The position numbers and the translations under genes are program-made. A stretch of DNA of 64,000 bases from Fibrobacter sp. UWB5 (lineage in GTDB: Bacteria; Fibrobacterota; Fibrobacteria; Fibrobacterales; Fibrobacteraceae): assembly GCF_002210295.1 (NCBI RefSeq), contig NZ_MWQH01000002.1, positions 62,001-126,000 on the forward strand. The letters are read 5' to 3'. Below are positions 32,630-40,964 of this stretch, piece after piece. How positions within the stretch are numbered: the stretch's first letter is position 1; every line of letters begins with the position of its first letter. Below the pieces are notes generated by a model. That model was not told the DNA's origin. It ran no database searches and worked only from the letters and a program-made list of their open reading frames with translations.

Positions 32630-33952
32630 CTAAACTAATTTTCCTCTAATCGTCCACCCGCGAATGTCGTCCAGCTTCACCTTCACGTAGTCGCCGGGCT
32701 TCACTATCTGGCCATCTTCGGGCTTGAACACCACCTTCTTGAAGTTGTCGGTGCGGCCACGCAGTTCCGTCTCGTCGCGTGCGGAGTTCTTTTCTACCAG
32801 GAGTTCCTCGGTGCGGCCGAGCATCATCTGGTTACGCTTGAGCGTGATGGCGTTCTGCAGTTCCACCAGGCGCGTGTGACGTTCCTGCTTTTCGGCCTCG
32901 GTGAGCGTCTCCGTTTCCTTGTACGATTCCGTGCCCTTGCGCGGGCTGTAGATGAACATGAACGCAGAGTCGAATTGGCAGTTTTCAAAAGCCTTGAGCG
33001 TCTGCTCGAAATCCTCTTCCGTTTCGCCCACAAAACCGCAGATTACGTCCGTCGAAATGCCGTAGAACGGGTCTTTGCTGCGCAGCTGCTCGATAATCGA
33101 GAGGTACTGTTCCATGTTGTGCTGGCGGCGCATCTTCTTGAGCATGGCGTCGGAGCCGCTCTGGATGGGGATGTGCGCATAGTGGCAAACCTTCGGGTTG
33201 TTCAGCAGCACGTCGATGAGCTCGTTCGTGTAGTGCCTCGGGTGCGGGCTCGTAAAGCGAATGCGGCGGATGCCGTCGATTTCAGAAACCTTCGTAAGGA
33301 GATCGGCGAAGTTCCCGCCTTCCGTCTTGTAGGCGTTCACGGTTTGGCCCAAGAGCGTCACTTCGGTAATGCCCTTGTCTGCGGCCTTGCGGACTTCGGC
33401 GAGCACGTCTTCCATGTCGCGGTACTTTTCCGGCCCGCGCAGATACGGCACAATACAGTAGCTGCAGCGCTTGTTGCAACCGCGCTGAATCGCGACGAAG
33501 GTCGTGAAGTCGTTCTGGAGCTTCGCGTATTCGCCCAAGTAGTTTTCGCTCAGGTCCTCGTCGATGAACATCTTGTGGTGCGTCAGGTGCAAGGGACTTT
33601 TGGCGTCGCCCAGCAGCAACTCCGGAATTTTCTTGTACTGGTCCGGGCCCACGATGTAGCTCACGTTAGGCAAGCGCTTCAAAAGTTCCGGCCCGCGATT
33701 CTTCGCCATGCAACCGCAAACGACCACCTTAACGTCGGAATTCTTCTTGTTCAGGTACTTGAGCTTGCTGATGTTCGCGATGGCGGTTTCCTCGGCCTTT
33801 TCGCGCACGCTGCAGGTGTTCACGATGATAAAGTCGGCATCTTCCTGGTTGCTCGTCTCGACACAACCGCACATGTCGAGCTCCTGGGCAATCATCGCCG
33901 AGTCGTACTCGTTCATCTGGCAGCCGTATGTGGCCAAGTGGTATTTTTTCAT
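32630..33952 (-). CDS. miaB: tRNA-2-methylthio-N6-dimethylallyladenosine synthase
   Basis: MiaB adds the methylthio group at A37 of tRNAs reading UNN codons, using two [4Fe-4S] clusters and SAM. The 440-residue protein has the N-terminal UPF0004 domain with its three cysteines (YGCQMN, NTCSVRE, VVCGCMA). The radical SAM motif is CNKRCSYCIVPYLRG. A C-terminal TRAM domain follows (TELRGRTDNFKKVVFKPEDG). TATATTTG ends 6 nt before the ATG, giving an almost leaderless mRNA. Substrates would include tRNA-Leu(CAA) and tRNA-Ser(CGA) encoded in this window. Confidence 0.95.
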   Translation of the reverse strand: MKKYHLATYGCQMNEYDSAMIAQELDMCGCVETSNQEDADFIIVNTCSVREKAEETAIANISKLKYLNKKNSDVKVVVCGCMAKNRGPELLKRLPNVSYIVGPDQYKKIPELLLGDAKSPLHLTHHKMFIDEDLSENYLGEYAKLQNDFTTFVAIQRGCNKRCSYCIVPYLRGPEKYRDMEDVLAEVRKAADKGITEVTLLGQTVNAYKTEGGNFADLLTKVSEIDGIRRIRFTSPHPRHYTNELIDVLLNNPKVCHYAHIPIQSGSDAMLKKMRRQHNMEQYLSIIEQLRSKDPFYGISTDVICGFVGETEEDFEQTLKAFENCQFDSAFMFIYSPRKGTESYKETETLTEAEKQERHTRLVELQNAITLKRNQMMLGRTEELLVEKNSARDETELRGRTDNFKKVVFKPEDGQIVKPGDYVKVKLDDIRGWTIRGKLV

Positions 33953-33957
33953 GGGCG

Positions 33958-33965
33958 CAAATATA
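33958..33965 (-). promoter_or_regulatory. Promoter element (TATATTTG) of miaB
   Basis: The octamer is identical to those of the tRNA-Glu and tRNA-Leu genes and begins 13 nt upstream of the ATG. Confidence 0.6.
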
Positions 33966-34231
33966 GAAATTTACTTGGAAATACTTAAATGCTGGTGCTT
34001 GGAAAAGTGTCTTTCTGAGCGAGAGGCGAAACCTTGAAGTCGAAGAATCTATTGATGTTGTGAGGGGGAGTAGTCCCCCTCGCTCTAGCCACAACTCAGC
34101 CTGCACCGCACGCGAACAAAAAATCCGCCTGCGGCTCCGACTGTTTGCTTTGCGGTCAGTCTATCGCCGTGTCTGCCGCTACCCCTACTGCGGGGACACC
34201 CCGCAACGCCCCGACCTTGCTAAAAATGAAT
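33966..34231. other. Non-coding GC-richer stretch with one strong hairpin
   Basis: No supported gene or RNA is seen here. The only clear structure is an 8-bp perfect stem GAGGGGGA (34062-34069) with TCCCCCTC (34074-34081) and a gtag loop. The stretch separates miaB from the AT-rich nuclease/toxin segment. Confidence 0.5.
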
Positions 34232-34264
34232 AAAAAAAAGAAGGGTTTTGTGGATCTACCCTTC
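34232..34264 (-). terminator. Terminator downstream of the nuclease gene
   Basis: On the minus strand GAAGGGT (34264-34258) pairs with ACCCTTC (34246-34240) and is followed by eight T. Between it and the nuclease stop (34265-34483) I see no gene. Confidence 0.75.
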
Positions 34265-34483
34265 AAAAAACCTGGCCGCCCAGATTGTAACCGATTGCTC
34301 GGCCATTGAATCCCGGCTTTATGGAATTCCCTTTTGTGGGCCCATACGTCGCAATTTCAGAAGTTTAAACAACAACTTACTTTCACTCCAATTCAAATAT
34401 AAATCTTTTTTACTTAAAAATCAATATTTAGGGCGAAAGTTTATAAATTTCTTAAATTATGAACTCTTCGAAAAATGGCAAAA

Positions 34484-34978
34484 TTATTTGAACCTTTCAT
34501 CTGGATATTTTACACCGAATTTACTTGGCGTAAAATATTTGACTTCCCCGTTGTCATTGACTGCGAAGATGTGAAGACACAAAACTTTTGCAATCTCCTT
34601 TGGTATCCTATTTAAAGCCACTTGTGCAGATTCCCAATATAAGCCTAATCCGTATTTATAGGCATGATTTATTCTTGAAATGCCGGACCCGTTTTTTGAT
34701 ACTGAAAATCTCTTAACACGCATCCTTGTAATGATTTGTCCTAATGCATTAAGCCAGCCTTCTCTATTTATTGATTTTGCTGATTTAGAATATGATTTGC
34801 CTTTGCATTCAATGAAAAAGTATTCGCTGTTCCTTTTTCCGCCAACAAGTTTTAGATCACACCCATGTTCATGTAAACCGCGTTGTTCAGTTTTTTCTTC
34901 ATGCCAATTTCCGTTTTTCTTATTTATCATAAATTCTATTATGCGTTTGACTACGAATTCTTCGGTTATTTCAAGCAT
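34484..34978 (-). CDS. Lone PD-(D/E)XK nuclease-like protein
   Basis: The 164-residue protein shows the restriction-endonuclease-fold signature: HGCDLKLVGG, then FFIECKGKS, giving Asp followed by Glu-x-Lys about 17 residues later. A helix with EEFVVKRIIEFMINK precedes it. A C-terminal segment reads LCLHIFAVNDNGEVKYF. No methyltransferase, specificity subunit or helicase accompanies it. GGAG 8 nt before the ATG supports the start. Base composition is clearly more AT-rich than the neighbours, as is the adjacent toxin-antitoxin pair. This suggests joint acquisition. The target and function are unknown. Confidence 0.65.
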   Translation of the reverse strand: MLEITEEFVVKRIIEFMINKKNGNWHEEKTEQRGLHEHGCDLKLVGGKRNSEYFFIECKGKSYSKSAKSINREGWLNALGQIITRMRVKRFSVSKNGSGISRINHAYKYGLGLYWESAQVALNRIPKEIAKVLCLHIFAVNDNGEVKYFTPSKFGVKYPDERFK

Positions 34979-35010
34979 GTTGCAATCTCCGTAGGTACTT
35001 AAAATTCTTT

Positions 35011-35328
35011 TTATTTTTCAAAACCCAACAGCAGCATATAATTCCGCTTGGCGTAAAGAACGCGATGGATTTGAACCACGTTACCCCTGACGACATAGAA
35101 CATCAGATAATTGTCAATAGGAATGACTCTGTAGCCGATAAGCTTTAATAGAGGATCCTGATGAACACTGTATGTAAACGGGTGGTTTTTTAAAATCCTA
35201 ACCTGTTCGAGAAACTTTTCAAAAACGGAATTTGATGATGTCTTTAGAACATTCGTAAAATAAGACTTGATTTCATTCAGGTCTTTCTGTGCGGAAGGTG
35301 TGATGACGACTACGTATTTTTTAGCCAT
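35011..35328 (-). CDS. RelE/ParE-family toxin
   Basis: The 105-residue protein has the family pattern: an N-terminal VVVITPSAQKDLNEIKSYF helix, a middle NHPFTYSVHQDPLLKLIGYRVIPIDNYLMFY and the C-terminal VVQIHRVLYAKRNY strand. Relatives cleave ribosome-bound mRNA (RelE) or poison gyrase (ParE). The subtype is not decided here. It overlaps the antitoxin by 8 nt, the usual coupled order of antitoxin then toxin. Confidence 0.85.
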   Translation of the reverse strand: MAKKYVVVITPSAQKDLNEIKSYFTNVLKTSSNSVFEKFLEQVRILKNHPFTYSVHQDPLLKLIGYRVIPIDNYLMFYVVRGNVVQIHRVLYAKRNYMLLLGFEK

Positions 35329-35578
35329 TCATCAGGTCCTTCAAGAATTTTTCTGCGTCGGTGCATTCCGCGCCACGTTCTACTTCAGAGATTGCTTCGG
35401 CAAGTTTTGAATACAGTTCCAACTGCGCCATCTGTTTTTCGTAACATTCGATAGACATCACGACCATGTCTCCCACGCCGTTTTTGGTGAGGTACATTGG
35501 CTCGTCATATTTGTGGACCGTCTCGGCAACACTTGTGAAGTTGTTTCTTAAGTCTGAAATTGGTCGAATGGTCGGCAT
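35321..35578 (-). CDS. Phd/YefM-family antitoxin
   Basis: The 85-residue protein begins with the Phd/YefM DNA-binding core (IRPISDLRNNFTSVAETVHKY) followed by MYLTKNGVGDMVVMSIECYEK. A C-terminal acidic helix would wrap the toxin. AAGGAG 6-7 nt upstream of the ATG supports the start. Palindromes just upstream are likely autorepression sites. Confidence 0.88.
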   Translation of the reverse strand: MPTIRPISDLRNNFTSVAETVHKYDEPMYLTKNGVGDMVVMSIECYEKQMAQLELYSKLAEAISEVERGAECTDAEKFLKDLMNG

Positions 35579-35592
35579 GGAGGACTCCTTTA

Positions 35593-35622
35593 TTATGATA
35601 ATATAATATCATAATTATGATA
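35593..35622 (-). promoter_or_regulatory. Operator palindromes of the toxin-antitoxin operon
   Basis: A 16-bp perfect palindrome TATCATAATTATGATA covers 35607-35622. A second inverted pair, TTATGATA (35593-35600) with TATCATAA (35607-35614), shares its middle half-site. Three TATGATA-type half-sites thus stand 15-45 bp before the antitoxin start, as expected for cooperative Phd/YefM repression. Confidence 0.7.
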
Positions 35623-35855
35623 TGTCAATAGGTCGGCTTATAAATTTCTATATTTACTACATGTCCCTGTTGCTTGCCGTTTTGTTCCTTGCGCTTTTCA
35701 TTAGCGCCATTGTCCGTGGAAAGTTTTCTTACGGCAAGGCGGATTACGATTTTCATGAGCATCCGGTGCAGTTTGTCATCGTTGTCGTATTCATTTTGGG
35801 AGTGTCGGCGCTTTGCTTTTACCGATTCCTCGTCGAGATGGAATTCATTCGGTAA
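35622..35855 (+). CDS. Small two-span membrane protein
   Basis: The 77-residue protein has hydrophobic helices at ~9-31 and ~50-68 joined by a short charged loop (GKFSYGKADYDFHEHP). It ends VEMEFIR. I recognise no family. The ATG at 35622 overlaps the toxin-antitoxin operator. A second ATG at 35661 follows a TATATTTA-like element and is an equally likely start, giving 64 residues. It precedes gph by 21 nt. Confidence 0.5.
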   Translation: MSIGRLINFYIYYMSLLLAVLFLALFISAIVRGKFSYGKADYDFHEHPVQFVIVVVFILGVSALCFYRFLVEMEFIR

Positions 35856-35860
35856 ATTTC

Positions 35861-35868
35861 TACATTTG
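35861..35868 (+). promoter_or_regulatory. Promoter element (TACATTTG) of gph
   Basis: The octamer fits TAnnTTTG and ends 9 nt before the gph ATG. Confidence 0.5.
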
Positions 35869-35876
35869 GGCGCGCT

Positions 35877-36557
35877 ATGCTCCAAAAGAAATCCCTCATC
35901 GTTTTTGACTTGGACGGGACTCTGTTCAATACGCTGGGCGACCTTGCCGTGGCGGTGAATTTTGCGTTGCGCCATTTCGGGCTTCCGGAACACGATGAAC
36001 AGCGCGTGCGGACTTTTATCGGGAATGGTTCGATGAAGTTGATTGTGCGTAGCATGGGGAAGGCCGCGCTCCCTGAAAATATGGCCCGCTCCGGTGTGAC
36101 CGTCGAAATGGTTCACAAGGTCTATTCAGATTTTTACTGGGAACATTGTACCGAACGCACACTCCCGAATCCGGGAATCGTTGATTTTTTGAACAACTCT
36201 AAAGCCCGTGTGGCGATGCTTACGAACAAGCCGCTTCGCCCCAGCGAAAAAATCCTCGATCACTTTGGGCTTCGCGACCGCTTTGAATTTATCCTTTGCG
36301 GCGACACTACGCCTGAACGCAAACCGAGCCCCGCAGGCTTGCTCAAGATTCTTGAAATGGCAGGCGTCTCTCGTGAAGAGGCCGTCATGGTGGGCGATGA
36401 CCAGCCGGACATTCTTGCAGCCCGCAATGCCGGGGTCGATTGCATTACGCTCCTTTGTGGCTTTGGAAAACCGGTGAACTTGCTTCCGTTAAAGCCCGAA
36501 AATACGGTCGAGAGCTATGCGGAAATGTGCCAGTTGCTGGCTAGAATCTCTAACTAG
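35877..36557 (+). CDS. gph: Phosphoglycolate phosphatase-like HAD hydrolase
   Basis: The 226-residue protein has all HAD motifs: I FDLDGTLFNT (Asp nucleophile), II MLTNKP, III KPSPAG (Lys) and IV VGDDQPDILAARNAG. A helical cap domain lies between I and II. Gph removes 2-phosphoglycolate formed in DNA repair. HAD phosphatases are promiscuous, so the substrate is an inference from similarity. Confidence 0.85.
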   Translation: MLQKKSLIVFDLDGTLFNTLGDLAVAVNFALRHFGLPEHDEQRVRTFIGNGSMKLIVRSMGKAALPENMARSGVTVEMVHKVYSDFYWEHCTERTLPNPGIVDFLNNSKARVAMLTNKPLRPSEKILDHFGLRDRFEFILCGDTTPERKPSPAGLLKILEMAGVSREEAVMVGDDQPDILAARNAGVDCITLLCGFGKPVNLLPLKPENTVESYAEMCQLLARISN

Positions 36558-36578
36558 TATTTTTTCTATATTCATACC

Positions 36579-37310
36579 ATGACTTTCAAAATTATATCTT
36601 CTGTTCTGGCGGCAACTCTCGCCCTTACGGTCACTTCCTTTGCCGACGAGGCCATCCGCTTTGTTCCCGAAAATTACCCGATAGGCGTCTTGAATCAGGG
36701 CGATACCAAGCATATCGTTTTGCAAGGTGCTAATATCACGGACAAAGAAATCGTTCTCGAAAACGTGTTCGGCCAAGGCAATGGCATGTCGAACTTCAAG
36801 TACCCGAACAAGATTCCTGCCAAGGGCACGGTCAAGATTGAATTCGACTTTAACTCTGCCGAAATGGAAGGTCAGATTAAACCGGTTGTGGTGTTGGTGG
36901 ATACCACCGGCAAACCTTATCTTGCCAATATGGATGGCATCGTGAAGGTTCCGTTCATTTTCGGCGAAAAACTCTTTGATACGGGCTACTACGCCAAGGG
37001 CGAAAAGCGTGAATGGACTTTCTATGTATGGGGCACCGACAAGAAGGAACGTCCGGACTTGACTCTCGCGCCCGAGTCCGCCAAACAGTTCTCCATGTCT
37101 GCCAAACCCGTAATGCTGAACGTGGACAAGTTTGACCAGATTAAGGAAGGTGGCAAGGTCCCCGGCCTGAAAATCACCCTTTCGACCAAGGGGCTCTCCC
37201 GCGAAGGCTGGGAACTCAAGCAACAGAGTATCCGGAAGATCGTTTCGTTCAAGAGCAAAAAGTACCCGAAGGCTACGCCTGACGTGCTGATTGTTGGTTT
37301 CTGGAAGTAA
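36579..37310 (+). CDS. Exported protein with DUF1573-like Ig fold
   Basis: The 243-residue protein has a signal peptide (1-22, ending TSFA). A first Ig-like domain holds QGDTKHIVLQGANITDKEIVLENVFGQG and a KIPAKGTVKIEFDFNSAEM strand, the DUF1573/ASH-like pattern. A second region contains TFYVWGTDKKERPDL. No enzyme motif is visible. It lies 21 nt after gph and is followed by a hairpin (37319-37348 region) before tRNA-Pro. Confidence 0.65.
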   Translation: MTFKIISSVLAATLALTVTSFADEAIRFVPENYPIGVLNQGDTKHIVLQGANITDKEIVLENVFGQGNGMSNFKYPNKIPAKGTVKIEFDFNSAEMEGQIKPVVVLVDTTGKPYLANMDGIVKVPFIFGEKLFDTGYYAKGEKREWTFYVWGTDKKERPDLTLAPESAKQFSMSAKPVMLNVDKFDQIKEGGKVPGLKITLSTKGLSREGWELKQQSIRKIVSFKSKKYPKATPDVLIVGFWK

Positions 37311-37360
37311 AAAAACGGCTTTTTTGGGGCTTTAGCCTTGCAAAAAAGCCCACTTTTATC

Positions 37361-37368
37361 TAATTTTG
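37361..37368 (+). promoter_or_regulatory. Promoter element (TAATTTTG) of tRNA-Pro
   Basis: The octamer fits TAnnTTTG and ends 18 nt before the tRNA 5' end. Confidence 0.5.
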
Positions 37369-37385
37369 ACCCACCAATGAACCAA

Positions 37386-37459
37386 CGGGATGTAGCTCAG
37401 CCTGGTAGAGCGCTTGAATGGGGTTCAAGAGGTCGCTGATTCGAATTCAGTCATCCCGA
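37386..37459 (+). tRNA. tRNA-Pro (anticodon GGG)
   Basis: The cloverleaf has acceptor CGGGATG/CATCCCG with the C1-G72 pair typical of bacterial proline tRNAs. The anticodon loop ATGGGGT in CTTGA/TCAAG gives GGG (codons CCC and CCU). A73 follows and CCA is not encoded. Confidence 0.94.
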
Positions 37460-37460
37460 T

Positions 37461-37497
37461 AAAAAACACCGCTTTTAAAAGCGGTGTTTTTGTTTTA
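37461..37497 (+). terminator. Terminator of tRNA-Pro
   Basis: AACACCGCTTTT pairs with AAAAGCGGTGTT, followed by a T run. It can also end the convergent GGDEF gene's transcript. Confidence 0.8.
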
Positions 37498-37528
37498 GAA
37501 GCTTGTATCGGTTTTATGCCGGAGCGTT

Positions 37529-39415
37529 TTAACTCTGCTTTTCTTCCTCTTCAGGCGAATTTTCGTCATTGCGTTCATCTTCGCCCTTTTCTTGTTCCGC
37601 AGATTCTGCGGCCATTTTGAGCGGATGGTCTTCGATATAGTCGAGGCTCACCTGGAAATTTTCGCCCTTGGGCTTGTCGGCATTCTTTTTCAATGTGGCA
37701 AGTTCGATAGCAGCGGCCTCGTAGTCGGTCTCGGTCACCCATTCGGGCTTCCACACGATGACGCGGTTTCGACCGCCTTCTTTACCCTGGTAAAGTGCCT
37801 TGTCGGCCATTTGAATGCTTCGGTCTGCACCCAGACGGTCGTCGAACTTGGCGACACCGAGCGTAATGGTAATCTTGATGGTGAAGTCCGCATAGCGAAC
37901 GGTCATCTTTTCAATCTGCCTGCGGAAGCGTTCGGCGACCACTCTTGCACCTTCGAGGTCCGTTTCGGGCAACAGCGTCAAGAATTCTTCGCCACCGTAG
38001 CGGGCAAAGACATCGTACTTGCGCAACAGACCGCGAATGGTCTGGGCCACCGACTTCAGGATGATATCGCCACAGGCGTGACCGTAGGTATCGTTGATAT
38101 TCTTGAAGTGGTCGATGTCGATAAAGATGAAACAGAAGGGTTTGTGCGTACGTGCAGAACGACCCATTTCGTTTGCGATGGTTTCGTTCATTTCGCGGCG
38201 GTTCGGAAGTCCCGTCAGTTCGTCGGTCTTCGAAATCAGTTCCAGCTTCTTGTTGGCCAGTTCCAAATCCTTGGTTCGTTCCTTGACTTCCTGTTCCAAG
38301 ATTTCTCTATGGGCGTTCAGTTCCTTAATCTGACGTTTAATGGTATCGTGCATCGAGTTGAAAGCGTTGCCCAACTGGCCCAGTTCGTCTTTACGGCTAC
38401 CCACGTCAATGTTTTCGATATCAAGGTCTCCGTCAGTGATTCTACGGATGTGCTTGGTAATGCGGTTCAGCGGAACGCCCAGCATGTAGAACATCCATGC
38501 TGCGACAAGGAAGATTATCAGAATTGAAATCACGAGAATGGCGATGCTTGCCTGCGTTGCCGAGGAAATAAGTTCATCGATTTCTCTCTGCGGCTGGAAG
38601 GCGAAAAGACCGAAGTCCGTGTTGGAATCAAAGTAGTAGTTGACAAGGTATTTTTCGTTGTCGGACAGCTTCTGGAATTGGGCCTTCTTGACATCGTAGT
38701 TGCGGGGGTCGATATCTTTCAGTCCCAGTTCCGAAATCTTGTGGGAATCGGTCAGCCAGCGTTTCAAATCGGGGTGGTAAAGGATTTCACCCTGACCATT
38801 GATGGCGACCAGGAATCCGTTTTTGCCGACTTTATAGTTCGGAAAGTTGGTCCAGAGTCTGCGGAGTGAGAATTCTGCAAGCAGGTATCCGCTGGAACTA
38901 GACTTGTTTGTAATGCTAATGCCGAACAGACGCTTTGGGGGTGCATCCTTTGTTTCCCTAAACCAGGGCGTCAAGTAAGGGCGGTGCGGAGTAATGCGCG
39001 AAAAATCAATGGGGTAGGGGCTTTCTGTTGGAATGCCGACCATGGAGTTGTCGCAGATGAACGAGTTGTCTCTGTCGTATAAAGTAACGGTTTCACCCGA
39101 AATGAACAATGTCGAAATGCTGTAGCTCTTAAGGTAGCTGGCAGCCGTATTCGGATCGAGACTTTGAATTTCGGATGTCTTGGAAAGAAGTGTCAGGCGG
39201 TCGCCGAACTGCTTCATTTCGCTAGATGCCATGTAGCCAATCTGCGAGAGAGTCGACTCGTTGTTGTTGAAACTCCATTCCAACATCAGGTTTGTCTGTT
39301 TTGACGTGAAAATAAAGATACTCCCCGTGACCACGAGGGTCATGGAGAAAATCAAAACGATAAGCACCTTGAAGACGATGCTTCGTGAAAAACCTGATAT
39401 GGTAGTGGTCGACAT
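37529..39415 (-). CDS. Diguanylate cyclase with Cache sensor and HAMP
   Basis: The 628-residue inner-membrane protein has a membrane span at ~14-36 and a periplasmic Cache-type sensor (~40-285). The second span is at ~291-313, followed by HAMP (~314-365), a coiled coil (~365-395) and a GGDEF domain (~397-556). The active site is GGEEF (474-478) and the inhibitory RxxD site RKYD is intact (465-468), so it should make c-di-GMP and be feedback-inhibited. The C-terminal ~70 residues are charged. It starts 22 nt after an anchored solute-binding protein gene, implying that the two share a signal. Confidence 0.92.
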   Translation of the reverse strand: MSTTTISGFSRSIVFKVLIVLIFSMTLVVTGSIFIFTSKQTNLMLEWSFNNNESTLSQIGYMASSEMKQFGDRLTLLSKTSEIQSLDPNTAASYLKSYSISTLFISGETVTLYDRDNSFICDNSMVGIPTESPYPIDFSRITPHRPYLTPWFRETKDAPPKRLFGISITNKSSSSGYLLAEFSLRRLWTNFPNYKVGKNGFLVAINGQGEILYHPDLKRWLTDSHKISELGLKDIDPRNYDVKKAQFQKLSDNEKYLVNYYFDSNTDFGLFAFQPQREIDELISSATQASIAILVISILIIFLVAAWMFYMLGVPLNRITKHIRRITDGDLDIENIDVGSRKDELGQLGNAFNSMHDTIKRQIKELNAHREILEQEVKERTKDLELANKKLELISKTDELTGLPNRREMNETIANEMGRSARTHKPFCFIFIDIDHFKNINDTYGHACGDIILKSVAQTIRGLLRKYDVFARYGGEEFLTLLPETDLEGARVVAERFRRQIEKMTVRYADFTIKITITLGVAKFDDRLGADRSIQMADKALYQGKEGGRNRVIVWKPEWVTETDYEAAAIELATLKKNADKPKGENFQVSLDYIEDHPLKMAAESAEQEKGEDERNDENSPEEEEKQS

Positions 39416-39437
39416 AGGCGGTTACTTTAAAAACTTG

Positions 39438-40964
39438 TTATCTCTTGCGCTTGCGGAGGAAGGCAAACAGGAACCCGAGGATAAGCATGACGGCGAATAC
39501 GAAGGGGGCTGTCTTCATGTTGTCGTCGACGACTCCGTTCGTGGAATCCTTGGCGACTTCAACCACAGGCGTTTGCTCTTCGTTAATCTTGTTCCAGGCT
39601 GCCTTGAATTCGGCTGCCGTCATAATATTGGTTGTCGGGTAGTTCAACTTTTTGTCGATTTCGACCGTGAGGTCCTTGAATATCTCGTACAGCTTGTCTT
39701 CGGAATAGAGCGACGGGATTTCCATCTGTTCCCAAATGGCGCTGAATAGTGTGTTGAGTTGCTGTTCCAGTTCGCCCCATTCCGGAATGGCCACGTAGGC
39801 GCGACCGGTTTCTAGTGCGCGGACCAACACTCGGTATTCTTCGTCTTCGGCCCAAGTCTGCAAAACCTTTCTAGAGGGCGGCAACAGGCCAATCTGCTTG
39901 GTGTAAGCGTCCAGGTTTTCATCGTCGGTCAAGAAGAGCAAAAGGTCAAGAGCTTCTTTGCGTTTGTTGTTTGCCGGAATGGCGAGGTTTGAACCGCCGA
40001 TAAAGCTGACGCTTCCGACCTTGCCTCTAGGAATGGGAACCACCATGACGCTGTCGGAACCGATTCGGGCGTTAGAAAGGCCTCCCATGTTTCCGTGGAA
40101 ACGGGTCTGCATGATGATTTCGGAAGTGCTCACGATAAAGGCGAGTTCGCCATTGTTGAATTGCTGGGCAATCTGTGCCGTATTGGTCTGCAGGGCTTCG
40201 GGCGCTACGAGCGTATCCATAATAAAGTGGAGGTAGCTTGCAATGCCTAGGAGCGTTTCTTCAGAAAGGATGTTGGCGTGCCATTTGCCGTCGGCGTCTT
40301 TCTTGATGAACGAACCGCCGTTGCTCCAAATCCAGGGAGCAAAGTTGTGAGGAAGGTTCCAGTCGCTCCTGCCGGGGAATGCGTAACCGCGTACGTGGGC
40401 ACCGTCTTCAAGAACTTCGTCTTTTTGGTTGATTTTGCGAATTGCGTTCTTGAATCCTTCGTAGGTTCTAATGGAATCTTTAGTGATGCCGTGTTCAGCA
40501 AGGATTCTCTTGTTGGCAAGAACAGCTCGAATATCGATAAACCAAGGCACGGAATAGATTGTCGAGTCTTCGTCGATATGGGTCGTGTTCCAGCTGACGG
40601 GGACAAAACGTTCCGGTTGAATTGCCGAAAGTTCTTCGTTTAAGGGCTTAATTTCTTTGCGGGATGCAAAGTACGGAATCCAAGTAGTGCCAAGCTGCAA
40701 TACATCGGGGGCCGGCTGAGTTCCGGAAAGCGCTGCCGTAATGCGGTTCCAGGCTTCACCCCAGTCAAGCACTTCGACCTTGGTCGGAATGCCAGTTTTC
40801 TGGGTGTAAAGTTCAAGACGTTTTTCGAGGGTTTCTTGCGGAGATGCGCCATTGGGCATAATCCAAACTGTGAGCGGTTGCTTTTTAGGGGCGGCCATAA
40901 CTGCAGTCGAGGCTATAGCAATCGCTAGAATTGAATGCATAATTCTATTCATCTTTATACCCAT
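39438..40964 (-). CDS. Membrane-anchored extracellular solute-binding protein (family 1-like)
   Basis: The 508-residue protein has a signal peptide (~1-25). A sugar-type solute-binding fold follows: LTVWIMPNGASPQETLEKRLELY, TGIPTKVEVLDW, PDVLQLGTTWIPYFAS and VPWFIDIRAVLAN, split as blocks. A C-terminal membrane helix (APFVFAVMLILGFLFAFL) ends in RKRKR, placing it as a tethered periplasmic protein. AGGAG 8 nt ahead of the ATG at 40964 fixes the start. No ABC permease or ATPase lies nearby. The next gene is a Cache-HAMP-GGDEF cyclase, so sensing is a more natural role than import. Confidence 0.85.
   Translation of the reverse strand: MGIKMNRIMHSILAIAIASTAVMAAPKKQPLTVWIMPNGASPQETLEKRLELYTQKTGIPTKVEVLDWGEAWNRITAALSGTQPAPDVLQLGTTWIPYFASRKEIKPLNEELSAIQPERFVPVSWNTTHIDEDSTIYSVPWFIDIRAVLANKRILAEHGITKDSIRTYEGFKNAIRKINQKDEVLEDGAHVRGYAFPGRSDWNLPHNFAPWIWSNGGSFIKKDADGKWHANILSEETLLGIASYLHFIMDTLVAPEALQTNTAQIAQQFNNGELAFIVSTSEIIMQTRFHGNMGGLSNARIGSDSVMVVPIPRGKVGSVSFIGGSNLAIPANNKRKEALDLLLFLTDDENLDAYTKQIGLLPPSRKVLQTWAEDEEYRVLVRALETGRAYVAIPEWGELEQQLNTLFSAIWEQMEIPSLYSEDKLYEIFKDLTVEIDKKLNYPTTNIMTAAEFKAAWNKINEEQTPVVEVAKDSTNGVVDDNMKTAPFVFAVMLILGFLFAFLRKRKR

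Noticed and set aside
34248-34574. A 108-codon plus-strand frame in the AT-rich island
   Set aside because: It crosses a strong minus-strand terminator and the end of the nuclease gene, and has no ribosome-binding site or similarity.
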